From: Haloarchaeobius amylolyticus | Lineage (GTDB): Archaea; Halobacteriota; Halobacteria; Halobacteriales; Natrialbaceae | Direction: 5' to 3' | NCBI RefSeq assembly: GCF_026616195.1 | Contig: NZ_JANHDH010000003.1 | Location: 62,001-126,000 of the forward strand | DNA length: 64,000 nt | In this document: piece after piece, positions 44,689 to 54,772 of the stretch | How the letters are laid out: every line of letters begins with the position of its first letter | Numbering within the stretch: the stretch's first letter is position 1 | The notes under the pieces: generated by a model | Databases searched by the model: none | What the model was told of the DNA's origin: nothing | The model's input: the letters and a program-made list of their open reading frames with translations, nothing else | Made by a program: the position numbers and the translations under genes

Positions 44689-45483
44689 TCAGGCCGGGGT
44701 CGGCGCGGTTAGTGTCACCTCGAGTTCGATGGCTAGGTCATCTATGGTGACAGAACCTCGGTCGACGATTGTATCCGGGGCCATCTTCGGTGGTCCGAGT
44801 GCTGGATCGTCGGGCGGAAGACCGTTCCCGAGGAGTGCAGTCGTCATCGGGAGCGGGGGCCGTCCCGGCTCCCTGACGACATCGCCGGGATTGTCGCCGA
44901 CGACGATTCGCATACCCATCCCGCCCCACTCGTGGGGGGTACAGAGGAGGTCGTACACCCCCTCCTCTTCGAAGCGATACAGCCAGAAGCCGTGATGTTC
45001 GATGACCGGCGAGGAGAACGCCGGGACGCCTTCCGGCACGCGCTGTTGGCGCTCTTGACCGGGGTGGTACGCCGTGACCGTATGTTCGGGGGTGTGGAAG
45101 TCGAACTTCACTATCGTTCCCGGATCGACGTGTAAGCCTACGGGATTGAAGTGGAATGCGCCGAACTCGACGGTGAGTTCGGGGAGGTTCGAGTCGTCGA
45201 TTTTCGATTCCTCGACGTGGAGTTCGACCGTTTCGTCCGGCGTCAGGCGGTTCGGAACGTCGTCGTCACTCGTCCCCGAGTAGCCGAAATGGGGGTGAAC
45301 AACCGGTGGCCGCGCATCGTTCTGGTATGCCTGGTGGCCGGCTGTGGACTCCGCCCGTGCCGTTGCTACGTTCCCGAGGAACGGCAGCGTCGCGCAAACG
45401 CCGGCCGCTCTCAGCACTGAACGGCGTCGGAAGATCGATCGTCTAGTCGACTGTTCGAGTGTATCCGCTGTCTCGTTTGTCAT
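44689..45483 (-). CDS. Exported cupredoxin-domain (blue copper-like) protein
   Basis: A 264-residue exported protein. The N-terminus FRRRSVLRAAGVCATLPFLG is a twin-arginine signal ending near TARAES. The cupredoxin core shows the ligand set of a mononuclear copper site: His in FHTPEHTVTAYHPG, and Cys-His-Met in YDLLCTPHEWGGMGM. It is likely an electron carrier or copper-handling protein on the outer face of the membrane. The C-terminal 60 residues are a strand-rich extension. Its position 1.7 kb from the copper ATPase is suggestive but does not prove a link. Confidence 0.88.
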   Translation of the reverse strand: MTNETADTLEQSTRRSIFRRRSVLRAAGVCATLPFLGNVATARAESTAGHQAYQNDARPPVVHPHFGYSGTSDDDVPNRLTPDETVELHVEESKIDDSNLPELTVEFGAFHFNPVGLHVDPGTIVKFDFHTPEHTVTAYHPGQERQQRVPEGVPAFSSPVIEHHGFWLYRFEEEGVYDLLCTPHEWGGMGMRIVVGDNPGDVVREPGRPPLPMTTALLGNGLPPDDPALGPPKMAPDTIVDRGSVTIDDLAIELEVTLTAPTPA

Positions 45484-45565
45484 TGTCCAAGATCGTGTCT
45501 CTGGTAGTTGTTCGATTCGCTGGGTTCGCCTTCTACCCGGTTTCTGAATCGGTCGGCGTCATGGG

Positions 45566-46000
45566 TCAGGCCTTGACGATTCGGCTACCGATCGGTTGGA
45601 CCACCTCCTCGAACTCCCCGACGACGGTACTATCCGAGAAGAACCCCAAGCATCGTGCCGTCTCGTCACCGGTGTTTCGGAACCCGTGGGGAGCCATCGG
45701 CGGGATCACCAGCAAATCGCCGGCACCGATCGTTCCCTCGGCATCCCCGGCCCAGGCCTCGATTCCTTCACCGGTGAGACAGACGACGATCTCCTCGGGA
45801 CTATCCTCGTGTGTCCCCAGTTCCTTCCCAGGTTCGAGTTCGAAGTAGACGACAGTGTGGCCCCCTTCGAGTTCGACGCCGGTCGATGCTGGGAACGCTG
45901 ACGAGAACGGGAAGCTCGCGCTGACGTCCATGTCTGTCCCCTCCTGTCCTATCTCGATCAGCTCCAAGTCGTCCAGATGGATCGTTTTCAGTCCCGTCAT
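45566..46000 (-). CDS. Cupin-domain protein
   Basis: A 144-residue single cupin. The two conserved motifs are visible: HTVVYFELEPGKELGTHEDSPEEIVV (metal His and Glu) and GDLLVIPPMAPHGFRNTGDE (second His). Small cupins can be oxygenases, isomerases or simple ligand binders, so no reaction is assigned. It is the first of three same-strand genes with the cupredoxin (82-base gap) and MBL hydrolase. Confidence 0.87.
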   Translation of the reverse strand: MTGLKTIHLDDLELIEIGQEGTDMDVSASFPFSSAFPASTGVELEGGHTVVYFELEPGKELGTHEDSPEEIVVCLTGEGIEAWAGDAEGTIGAGDLLVIPPMAPHGFRNTGDETARCLGFFSDSTVVGEFEEVVQPIGSRIVKA

Positions 46001-46110
46001 GGCCGATTCAAGGTACGTTGCAGGGAGTATTAGTTATTGGGAGAATGATACTTCACTAGTCTGGCTTAGTGAAATTCCGTTCACGTGCGAGACCGGACTC
46101 GACGGAAATA

Positions 46111-47091
46111 TCACTCTGAAGCGTCCCGGTTGAGTCCCACGAGATCCATCTCGTCGTCTAACGAGACCTCCAGGGCTCTCGCATCTCCCCGGATGGTGAT
46201 AGTGACCCGAAACGGGTCCTCTGAGACGGCAGTCTCGACACCGTTGTCGAGGAGGTCGACGATTTCATCCATGGAGGGAGCGAGGACGTCGATCCCTTGC
46301 TCGTTGAGAAAGCTAATCGCGGGGGTTAGCCCCAACGCGAACACCTCGACCGGGAGTCGCTTTGCGAACCCACACGTCTCGCACCGCTGTGTCGCCCAGA
46401 CTGGGGAACGGGTTCCACACCGGGCGCACGAGTCCCCCGCATGAGACTCGTGATCGGAACAGACCGAGACGGAAGCGGAGATCGAGCCACCACATTCCCG
46501 GCAGATACCCTTCATAAAGTAAGCGTTGTCCAACATACATCGGTAGAAACCGATGGTGAGCGCTTCGTCGGCGGTTCGGTCGGTCAATGCGGCCGCCGGA
46601 TAGTTCGATAGGAAGACCGACCCATAGGGAGTTTCCTCGCCGAACTGTCCGGCACATTCGGTGCACCTGACCCGAAGCCACTGATCCTCGTAGGAAACTG
46701 TCATTGGTGCGTCACAGAGCGGGCACGGCTGTTCCAGGTCGGCGGAGAAATCGAGGTCGTCGGTTCCCGATATCGCGATGACCGTTCTAGCTATCTGCTT
46801 GCCGGCCCCGCTCAACCGGTACCCGTCGTCGGTTTGCCGGACAAAGTGGGGAACGAGTCTGGAGAGGTGGTAATTAAAACGTCCGTTGTCGTCGATGTCG
46901 GCCTCTCGGCGCAGATCGGTGAACGAGAGCGTCTCAGCCACGTCCGACACCTCGTCGTACTTGTGGGCAGCGTCTGCGTGCCAGAGTACGCGGATGATGT
47001 CGAGCCGAGTTTTGTTGCCGAGGACAGCGAACGCCTCGTCCGGAGAGATTCCGTTCAATTCGACGTCGGGTGTCAAACGGGCATCACTCAT
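46111..47091 (-). CDS. ArsR-type HTH regulator with zinc-ribbon C-terminal part
   Basis: A 326-residue regulator. Residues 15-100 form a winged helix of ArsR type (ISPDEAFAVLGNKTRLDIIRVL, then FTDLRREADIDDNGRFNYHL). The middle and C-terminal parts hold several Cys pairs: CPLCDAPM, VRCTECAGQF, GICRECGGSI, DSCARCGTRS and RCETCGFAK, which form two or three zinc ribbons. This layout is a haloarchaeal type. The start is set at 47091 (MSDARLTPDVEL); an ATG at 47106 is also possible. It is divergent from the secreted protease across about 155 bases and may control it. Confidence 0.82.
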   Translation of the reverse strand: MSDARLTPDVELNGISPDEAFAVLGNKTRLDIIRVLWHADAAHKYDEVSDVAETLSFTDLRREADIDDNGRFNYHLSRLVPHFVRQTDDGYRLSGAGKQIARTVIAISGTDDLDFSADLEQPCPLCDAPMTVSYEDQWLRVRCTECAGQFGEETPYGSVFLSNYPAAALTDRTADEALTIGFYRCMLDNAYFMKGICRECGGSISASVSVCSDHESHAGDSCARCGTRSPVWATQRCETCGFAKRLPVEVFALGLTPAISFLNEQGIDVLAPSMDEIVDLLDNGVETAVSEDPFRVTITIRGDARALEVSLDDEMDLVGLNRDASE

Positions 47092-47210
47092 GCTAGCGAA
47101 TCTCATGCCGCGTTCAATAAGTGTACCCCAGATCGTTTCGTCTTCGGGAGCACGGATACGGATACGCGCCCACTATCTCTCAGAAGCGGAAACTCGCAAT
47201 ACTTACCATC

Positions 47211-47218
47211 AAATATAT
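47211..47218 (+). promoter_or_regulatory. TATA box of the subtilase gene
   Basis: aaatatat is centred about 32 bases before the ATG at 47247 and is the only A/T-rich stretch in the gap that fits the normal spacing. Confidence 0.5.
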
Positions 47219-47246
47219 GTCTTACGGCCGAGCATTGGTTACTGGT

Positions 47247-48743
47247 ATGCCAAATCATAGCAGACGGGGATTCCTGAAATCGGTGGCGGTCGGTGCGACC
47301 GCACTAACCACGATGGGTGTGGCGAGTGCATCCAACGGCAGGAACCAGTACGTCGTAACAGCCCGTGGACGAAGTGTACGAAAGCGACTCGAGCGGACCG
47401 GTGCAGAGGTGCTCGCGTCGATCGCCGATGGAGAGGTCCTGCTCGTCGCTGCGACAGACGCAGACAGCCTGAAACGTATCAACGGCGTGGTCGACGTCCG
47501 CGAGAACCTCGGGTATCGACCGGTCGGCCCAGCAGAGCAATCGACAGCAGAGTCTACCGACGAGCAACTTGCAGACTACCAGTGGGACAAGTTCGAGAGC
47601 ACGACGGGCGCCTTCGAGGCCCATGGAACGGCAACCGGCGCCGGCCGAAGCGTCGCCATCATCGATACTGGAATCGATACGTTCCATCCCGACCTCCGAA
47701 ACGCCGTCGAGAGAGGGAGGCTCTTCCGGGCCGACGGGGCGTCGAGCCCGGATGATTCCCCCACGGTTGCTGGTAACACGACCATCGAGGCACGACTCCC
47801 ACCGACCGACGAGGAGATTGTCCCGTATGTGTATCTCGGCTCACCAGCAACCCGTGAACAGGCGGCTGCTGACGACGTGGACTCACACGGCAGTCACTGT
47901 GCCGGTATCGCGACGGCGAAGCACGACGATATGGAGTCAGCCCCCGAGGACTTCGGTATCGCGGGCATGGCCCCCGACGCCGAAGTAGTCCCACTGCGCG
48001 TGTTCTACTGGAAGGAGTACGAGGGCTACCCCTACGATGTGGACGACGACGGCGAGGCCGAATCCGTCACGGTCACCACGCTCTGGACCACCGACTTCGA
48101 CATCCTGAGCGCTATCGACTACGCTGGCGAGACCGGCGTGGACGCCGCCAACATGAGCCTCGGCGGCGGTGTCATCAAGGGCTCGGCCCACCAGTACGGT
48201 GAACACGTCGCCTACCAGCGAGTCATCCAGTCGGCTGTCCAGCGCGGGACCGTCGTCACGACCAGTGCCGGCAACGCCAGCACAGACCTGCAACACGAGG
48301 GCTACTACACGCTCCCGAACAGCGTCCCGGGCTCTATCAGTGTCTCTGCGACCGGACCGAACAACAAGCGCGTGTTCTACTCGAACTATGGCACCAGCGA
48401 CATCGATGTCGGGGCGCCCGGTGGCGGGTACGAGACGCTGGAGAAGACACTTGCAGGCGACACCGAGTGGCCGTTCCCGACCAATCTCGTGCTCTCGACG
48501 GTCCCACCGGACCTGAACGACGGTAGAGCATTCGACTGGTACGCGGGCACCTCGATGGCTGCCCCACAGGTGGCCGGACTGGTCGCGCTCATCCGTGAGG
48601 TCAACCCCGACCTGAGCGCGAAGCAGGTCCAGAGCATCATCGAGAACACTGCCCGGTTCAGCGACGGGAAAGGCGATGCGGACATCGGCGCTGGTGTGAT
48701 CTACGCGCCTGCTGCTGTCGAAGAGGCAGCCCGGAAGAGGTGA
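47247..48743 (+). CDS. Tat-exported subtilisin-type serine protease (halolysin-like)
   Basis: A 498-residue secreted protease. The N-terminus SRRGFLKSVAVGATALT is a twin-arginine signal, so it is exported folded. A propeptide (about 35-125) follows, with strands QYVVTARGR and VLLVAATDADSLKRI. The catalytic triad is complete: Asp in SVAIIDTGID (about 143), His in DSHGSHCAGIA (about 213) and Ser in AGTSMAAPQVAG (about 435), with the oxyanion Asn in TSAGNAS. It should degrade extracellular protein. The gene converges on another exported protease at 48802. Confidence 0.93.
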   Translation: MPNHSRRGFLKSVAVGATALTTMGVASASNGRNQYVVTARGRSVRKRLERTGAEVLASIADGEVLLVAATDADSLKRINGVVDVRENLGYRPVGPAEQSTAESTDEQLADYQWDKFESTTGAFEAHGTATGAGRSVAIIDTGIDTFHPDLRNAVERGRLFRADGASSPDDSPTVAGNTTIEARLPPTDEEIVPYVYLGSPATREQAAADDVDSHGSHCAGIATAKHDDMESAPEDFGIAGMAPDAEVVPLRVFYWKEYEGYPYDVDDDGEAESVTVTTLWTTDFDILSAIDYAGETGVDAANMSLGGGVIKGSAHQYGEHVAYQRVIQSAVQRGTVVTTSAGNASTDLQHEGYYTLPNSVPGSISVSATGPNNKRVFYSNYGTSDIDVGAPGGGYETLEKTLAGDTEWPFPTNLVLSTVPPDLNDGRAFDWYAGTSMAAPQVAGLVALIREVNPDLSAKQVQSIIENTARFSDGKGDADIGAGVIYAPAAVEEAARKR

Positions 48744-48801
48744 CCTGACTCCCAGAAGAAAATGCGGTCGTAACCGGCCCCAGAGGGGACCGGGGGTTGT
48801 C

Positions 48802-51626
48802 TCAGTCGCCGAACGTCTTCACGAGGTCCCCGTTCACGTATCGCTTCTGGACGAATCCGAGTGCATTCGTCAGAACGGTATGGCCGAGGAACGACACCGT
48901 GTACTCCCGAAGACCGAACGGGTGCAGGCTCGTCTGCTTCCCGGGTGGGAGTAACGCCCCGACCAGCTGGACCGTCCCCCCGTTGTCGGCGGACAGCGTC
49001 CCTGCACCGACCCACGGGGTCCGCTCACCGAAGAAGTTGAAGGGGTTCTCGTAAGCGATACCGGCGGCGGTACCACCGGCCGCAGCGAATGCCTCTGGGT
49101 CGATACCCGTGAACGGCGTTGCTCCCCGGAACGATATCGGATAGCCCATCGGTGCCGGCTTCCACAGTTCCGCCTGGATGGGACGGACACCGTCCATCAG
49201 TGGGTGGTCGAGATCTTTCTCCCCGAGGAACCCGCTGAATAACTGGAACGTATGGATGTCTTGGGGGCTGATGTCGGCGGTCGCTTCCGCATCGAGGTCG
49301 CCGAGCAACTCTACTGCTCTGTCCGTGACTACGAGTGTGCCACCAGCGTCGACGTAGGCTGCCAACTTCTCGAGATACGACTGGTCGGCACCGTGCGCGT
49401 GAGTCAGGACGAGGTTGTCGACGGCAGGCTGCTGCCCACGGAGCAACGCTCCGTCACGCACCGCGTCGATTCCGACTCCTTCGAGCGTTCCCGGGGCACC
49501 GACTGGAGGGCGCCCCCCACCATTTCCGTTACCGCCTTGCCCACTGTGAACCCCATCCGTCACGAACGCTTCGTAGTCCTCGAAATACGCGAGTGGCGAG
49601 ACAGAGTACGAGCGCTGCTGGTAGCCGAGCGCTTCCACGGGGTTCGGCGCCGACACCGATCCGTCAGCATCCGAGAGCAGTGCTGTCGAGCTGACCGTCG
49701 CCGTGGCGGAAGTCGTCTCCTTCAGTGGGGTGAGCGTCAGGTTCCACTCCCCCGCAGGTGGGTCCTCGAGGACCCATTCGACACCATTCTCCGACGTACT
49801 TCTGCCAGGACCCGCGAAGGGGTTGAAGTGTCGCACTCGTTCCCCGCTCGGGTTTCGCAACGTCGCCTTCGCGAATCCGTGATTGAGGCGAACGGAGACC
49901 GAGATCGAACTCGCTCCGTCAGGGACCGAGAGGGTCGTCGAGTTCCGCCCGCGATCGACTGTGACCGTCTGCCTCGACGTGACCCGGTCCGTCACGTGGT
50001 CGAAGTCGAGGGCGGCCGACGTCCGCTGGACCGCGTCTGTCTCGACGTACGCCGTACTCTCGCTCCCGGTCTCGATGGTCGCGTCGACCGACCGGACAGC
50101 GTGCTCACTGACAGCTCTGATGACCTCCTTGTAGCCATCGACCTGGAGGTCGACGAGCCACGGTCTGTATTCGATACGTGGTTCCGCCCGGTTGTCCCAC
50201 CCCATCTCGTGGGCCATCATGGTTACTCCCAGTCCGCCCTGTTCGGGTGGGTGACTCATCCAGCTGATGAGGGTCCCCGACGTCGTGTAGCCGATGGTGT
50301 CCAGAATGGTCCCATAGGCGTACGCCTCCTCGGGGACCGGACCTCGGTCTCCGGTGAGGGTCTCGTTGAGGTCCTCGAACTTGGAGCGAGACGCGTCGAG
50401 ACGGTCGCCGAGAAGCGATTCCAGCCGCTCGTCCAACCGCCGATTCATCTCGTAGATGTCGTGTAGCTCCTGGTGGTCGTACTGATCGTTGACGAGCAGT
50501 CCCTCGATGAAGTCGGGGGACGTGAACATCCCGTGCAGGTCTGACCCGTACGCTAGGTTATCGTACCCTCGCAGGTGTTCGACGATGTCCAGGGCGTCCG
50601 GTGCGACCTCCGTGTATCGCGAGACGACGTCCGAATCGACGCCTGGCTCGTCGTCGACCAGGTTCAGACCGTTGGGCTCGGCAGGGTAGTGGGAGGGGTT
50701 AATCCAGCCGACGGTTGGGTAGAGCCGGTTCGGGTCGACGTCCGTCGCTGTCTGTCGCTTGAACGAGTTCTCGGTATCGGCATCCCAGTAGTCCGTCGAG
50801 AACTCGTACTGCTGGTTCTGTGCGACCCAGCCGTCCGGGTTCGCATACACGAAGAGGAGGACGAGATCGTCGAGTAACGACTCGACGGCCGGTTCCTGTC
50901 CTTCGAGAAGACGTTCGATGAACCGCGTCCCGGATTCGACACCCGAGCGTTCGTCTCCGTGGATCGAGAGGACGAATACGACCTTGTCCTTCTCGCTGAA
51001 ACTGGGCTCGTCGGCGATGTTGTTCGTCACCTCCGCGACGAAGATGTCCTTCGGGTCGTCGACGCCTTCGAACGCGTTGTAGAACCCTGGACTCTCTCCG
51101 ATGGAGTGGAATCGGAGCCGGTCGCTGTGCCGGGACGTCAGTTCGGCCATCCCGTCTTTCACCTGCTCGTAGTCGATGTGGTCGACGCTGTCTTCGACGG
51201 GCGGGAACACGCCGTTCGGATAGTGGTCGAGCCGCCAGAACGGGTTCGACCCCGGTGCGAACCGGAGTTCCGTCACCGCCTCGAGCGCCGTGAGCTGCGA
51301 GACCTCGCCTGGCTGTGGACGGACGTACGCTGCGGCCGTCGGGGTCGTGGTCGTCACGGTCTCGAACCCGGCGTTCTCGATGGCATCGAATCCGTCATCA
51401 CTCGATACGAGGGCCAGCGTCGGAATCTCGACGAAGTCCCGCGCATGATTCACGATGAACTCATAGAGGTCCGTGAACTTCGGACTGGACTCTTGACCGA
51501 GTGCAGTGCGGGGAGCGCCACTGCCCCGCCGAGTACGGCCGAGACGCGGACGAAGTCCCGCCGCGAGATGGGGACACTGTCGAACGCTGCAACAGAATCT
51601 GAATCCTGCGATTGCTCTCGTGGCAT
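48802..51626 (-). CDS. Tat-exported M14 zinc carboxypeptidase, frameshifted near the 5' end
   Basis: The large body (from about residue 35 on) is an M14 carboxypeptidase: zinc motif LSIHGDERSGVESG (H-x2-E), ANPDGW, later His in GSDLHGMF, and a long C-terminal beta-rich region. The twin-arginine signal ISRRDFVRVSAVLGG, starting at ATG 51626, lies in a different frame. The two frames meet near 51495-51505: ALPALHS in the upstream frame, and GQESSPKFTDLYEF in the downstream one. One base seems missing. Either this is a mutation or an assembly error, or the ribosome shifts there; no slippery heptamer is seen. The body itself has no stop codons and looks functional. Confidence 0.8.
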
Positions 51627-51676
51627 GTGTTGTCTTGTCACCAAGCACTGTTCAAATTTCACACATAGTAACTTAA

Positions 51677-51700
51677 TAGTTATATAACGATAGTTATATT
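51677..51700. promoter_or_regulatory. A/T-rich operator-like repeat upstream of the carboxypeptidase gene
   Basis: A direct repeat TAGTTATAT occurs at 51677-51685 and 51691-51699. The first includes the perfect palindrome GTTATATAAC at 51679-51688. The block lies about 50-75 bases upstream of the ATG, just beyond the TATA-like tgaaatttga at about 51651-51660 (minus strand), the right place for an activator or repressor site. Confidence 0.35.
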
Positions 51701-51861
51701 TGTATGAGGGGAAGCTTCGGGTTCTGCTTTCGGTACGGCCTTGCAAGCGAGCGAAACCCGGAGCCGACCCGATAACCGGTTTCCGTCGTCTTCGGCCGGA
51801 AAAGAGGGCGACGACAGGATTCTCTGCGTAGTGAACCTACTGTACGCGGACTACCTCTGTG

Positions 51862-52092
51862 TTAATCGCCGGTCGTGGCGGCGATGACACCCAGCATCGC
51901 GACGACTGCCCACTCGAAGCTTACGAGGTCGATCGAGAACATAATCACCACGATGAGAGCGAGCACGATCCCCGTGGTATCGCCCTCGTCGGCGGCTGCA
52001 AGCTCATACCAGTCCCAGTAGGAGGGTCTGGTACTCTCGTCCGTCTTCGACTGGTTTCGGTCTTCGCTCACTGGTTGTGTTGTCCCGTCCAC
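51862..52092 (-). CDS. Small membrane protein, C-terminal hydrophobic pair
   Basis: A 76-residue protein from a GTG. The first 38 residues are polar (SEDRNQSKTDESTRPSYWDWYELAAADEGDT). The rest is hydrophobic (GIVLALIVVIMFSIDL and FEWAVVAMLGVIAATTGD), giving two short membrane segments. A TATA-like gaataatata (minus strand, 52131-52140) lies about 43 bases upstream. Function unknown. Confidence 0.6.
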   Translation of the reverse strand: MDGTTQPVSEDRNQSKTDESTRPSYWDWYELAAADEGDTTGIVLALIVVIMFSIDLVSFEWAVVAMLGVIAATTGD

Positions 52093-52221
52093 TTCCGAAG
52101 TAACTGGCGAAGACGAATGTCACACAGGAATATATTATTCAAACCATTAGTTTCAGTAGTTGTGTCATGAATAACACACACTCTACGCTGTTCACATAGA
52201 TGCACGGCGGACGACCCGTCT

Positions 52222-54093
52222 CTAGTCACGAGTCGACGACTCCTCGAACGAGAACTCGAACCGCGCCCCACCTGACGCACTGTCGGTCACGCGGATCGAC
52301 CAGCCGTGTGCATGGACGATCTCGGAAGCGATGGCCAGCCCGAGGCCGGTCCCATCGTCGCTGAAGGTCACGCCGTGTTCGAGGACCGCGAGGCGGTTCT
52401 CGGGGTCGATACCCGGGCCGTCGTCGGCGACGAAGAACCCGTCACCGGACGCCAGTGGCTCGACGCTGATGTTCACCCGGTCGCCGCCATGCTGGATGGC
52501 GTTCCGGAAGAGGTTCTCGAACAGCTGGAGGAGGCGACTCTCGTCGCCCTCGATGACGGGGAGCTCGGGGGAGATGGTACACGACGCGTCGGCGGTATCG
52601 AGGTGGACCCAGGCCTCCCTGGCGACCGTCTCGAGTGCGATCTGCTCCGGAGAGTCGATGGTCCGGCCGCTGTGGGCGAGCGTCAGCAGGTCGTCGATGA
52701 GGGTCTCCATGCGGCGGTGCGCCCACTCCACCTCGGCGAAGTGGGCGTCGTCGCCCGTCTCCCGCGCCACGTCGAGGAACCCCTGGGCGACGGTCAGGGG
52801 GTTGCGCAGGTCGTGGGCGACGACGTCCGCGAACTCGCCGAGGCGCTGGTTCTGCCGCCGGAGTTCCTCCTCGCGTTCGGCACGGCCCAGGGCGGCTTCG
52901 ACGCTCGCGGCCAGGATGCTGAACAGGTCGATATCCCGGTTCGAGAAGGACTGGGCCGTCGTGCTGCCGGTCATGAGGAGACCGTGGCGGCCGAGCGGGG
53001 CGATGATCTCGCACTGGATCACGGTCTCGGGATTGTGGATACCGTCCGTATTCGGGATGTCCTCGTAGACGTCGAGGTCGCCGTCGACGAAGGTGTCCCA
53101 CGCGAGGCTCTCTCCGGGGGTGAAATGGGGAAGCTCGCCGAGTGTCGCGCGTACGTCGTCTGTCGCAGCCACGGGAACCAGCTCCTGCTCGACCTCGTCG
53201 TATTCCCACATGGCGGTCAACTCCAGGTCGAGGATGTCGGCGGCCGCCTCGACGGCGACGGTCCCGACCTCCGCCATCGAGGTGGTGGTGTTCAGTCGCT
53301 GGGTGACCTCCTGCAGGGCCCTGAGCCGTCGTTCAAGCGTCTTCTGTGCGGAGATGTCCCGGGAGAAGACGGTGAGGCCGTCCTCGTCGGGGAAGGCCCT
53401 GACCTCGACCCAGTAGCCGAAGGGGTCCTCGACGTACTCCTGGAAGGCGGTCGGCTCGCCGGTCTCGATCGCCGTCCGGAACTGCTCTTCGTGGTCGGTG
53501 CCGACGAGACTGGGGAACTCCTCCCAGAGGACGGCCCCGAGGAGCGAGTCGCGGTCACGGCCGATGCGCGTCGCCATCGTCTCGTTCACGTACTCGATTC
53601 GCCACGACACGTCGAGCGAGTAGATGCCGTCGGTCGCCCGCTCGAGTGTTCGTTCGTACCGGTTGGTGTCGGTCGCCGACGTTCGTTCCTCGCGGTAGCG
53701 TCGCCCGAGGGTGACCACCCGGTCGAGGAGGTCGGCGAGGTCGGCGCTGTCCGACGCGACGGGGTGGTACTCGGTCGCGCCCGCCCTGGTCGCTTCGGCG
53801 GCGATGGTCTCGCTCCCCTCGTCCGTGTAGAGGATGATCGGAAGGTCGCTCGCCTCCTCGCGAATCGCCCTGACGAGGTCGATACCAGTCTCGTCGTCGA
53901 GTCTGTACGCCGTCGTCACGCAGTCGACCTGCTCGCTGGTGACGGCGTCGAGTGCGGCGTCGAACGCCTTCGCCCGGTGGAGGTCGATCCCTGTCGTTGC
54001 GTCGTCGGCCTGCGCCTGTAGTCGAGTCGAGAGTGCCTCGTCCGACGCGATAGAGAGAACACTGAGACTCCCCTCGATATCCGGCCGTGTCAC
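52222..54093 (-). CDS. Sensor histidine kinase with receiver-like, PAS and GAF domains
   Basis: A 623-residue soluble kinase. Residues 10-130 are receiver-like (LSIASDEALSTRLQAQ, DCVTTAYRLDDETG, PIILYTDEGS), with the usual phospho-Asp position occupied by Thr/Ala-Tyr, so probably not phosphorylated. PAS (about 145-255) and GAF (about 265-410) domains follow. HisKA has FADVVAHDLRNPLTVAQGFL (phospho-His), and the ATPase domain shows NLFRNAIQHGGD, ADDGPGID and GTGLGLAI. Divergent from the receiver gene at 54253, which is the probable partner by position. Confidence 0.92.
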   Translation of the reverse strand: MTRPDIEGSLSVLSIASDEALSTRLQAQADDATTGIDLHRAKAFDAALDAVTSEQVDCVTTAYRLDDETGIDLVRAIREEASDLPIILYTDEGSETIAAEATRAGATEYHPVASDSADLADLLDRVVTLGRRYREERTSATDTNRYERTLERATDGIYSLDVSWRIEYVNETMATRIGRDRDSLLGAVLWEEFPSLVGTDHEEQFRTAIETGEPTAFQEYVEDPFGYWVEVRAFPDEDGLTVFSRDISAQKTLERRLRALQEVTQRLNTTTSMAEVGTVAVEAAADILDLELTAMWEYDEVEQELVPVAATDDVRATLGELPHFTPGESLAWDTFVDGDLDVYEDIPNTDGIHNPETVIQCEIIAPLGRHGLLMTGSTTAQSFSNRDIDLFSILAASVEAALGRAEREEELRRQNQRLGEFADVVAHDLRNPLTVAQGFLDVARETGDDAHFAEVEWAHRRMETLIDDLLTLAHSGRTIDSPEQIALETVAREAWVHLDTADASCTISPELPVIEGDESRLLQLFENLFRNAIQHGGDRVNISVEPLASGDGFFVADDGPGIDPENRLAVLEHGVTFSDDGTGLGLAIASEIVHAHGWSIRVTDSASGGARFEFSFEESSTRD

Positions 54094-54252
54094 GGTCGTC
54101 CCCCGCTACGAACCGATACGGGAAAAACGTTATAGTAGGCTGTCCTGTCATCGATTCGGAAACCGCCACTGGCGCTGGTCGGTGGGTGCGGGCGACGGTG
54201 ATTCGGCTCCGCGACCGGCCTCTTTAGGTAGTTTGAGACCGTTGACACGAAC

Positions 54253-54648
54253 ATGGATGGGGAGATTGTGGATGGGGAAATCGTGGCGGCCGACGACGAC
54301 GAGCAGATCCGGCGGCTGGTGGCCGTCACCCTCGGCGACGAGTTCGCGGTTCAGACGCTCGAGACCGGACAGGCTGCCTGGGACTACCTGGAGACGCGGT
54401 CGGACAGCCCACCACGGCTGGTCCTGCTGGACGTGATGATGCCAGAACTGGATGGGTTCTCGCTGCTGGAACGCATCCGCAACGAGGAGGCATTCGCCGA
54501 CGTCCCTGTATTGATGTTGACCTCACGGTCCCGCGAGGAGGACGTACTCAGGGCCTTGGACGCTGGGGCGGATGGCTACATCGCGAAACCGTTCGATCGG
54601 AGGGCCCTCGTCGATCAGGTCCGCGACCTCCTGGAAGCGTCGGCCTGA
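54253..54648 (+). CDS. Single-domain response regulator
   Basis: A 131-residue receiver. Key residues are Asp14-Asp16 (AADDDEQ), phospho-acceptor Asp60 (LVLLDVMMPELDG), Thr90 (LMLTSRS) and Lys112 (YIAKPF). No output domain. It is transcribed away from the histidine kinase at 52222-54093 across 159 bases and is a natural partner for it. A TATA-like ctctttagg lies about 30 bases before the ATG. Confidence 0.92.
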   Translation: MDGEIVDGEIVAADDDEQIRRLVAVTLGDEFAVQTLETGQAAWDYLETRSDSPPRLVLLDVMMPELDGFSLLERIRNEEAFADVPVLMLTSRSREEDVLRALDAGADGYIAKPFDRRALVDQVRDLLEASA

Positions 54649-54772
54649 CCACACCAGAATCCCGGTCGAGACGGCTCGGTCTCTGTCCTGCGTATCGCCA
54701 TCGCCCACCGGCAGTGGTACTTCGCCCCTCGATTGCGGCACCGTTTTGTAAGCGTACTGTCTCCAGTGGTGT

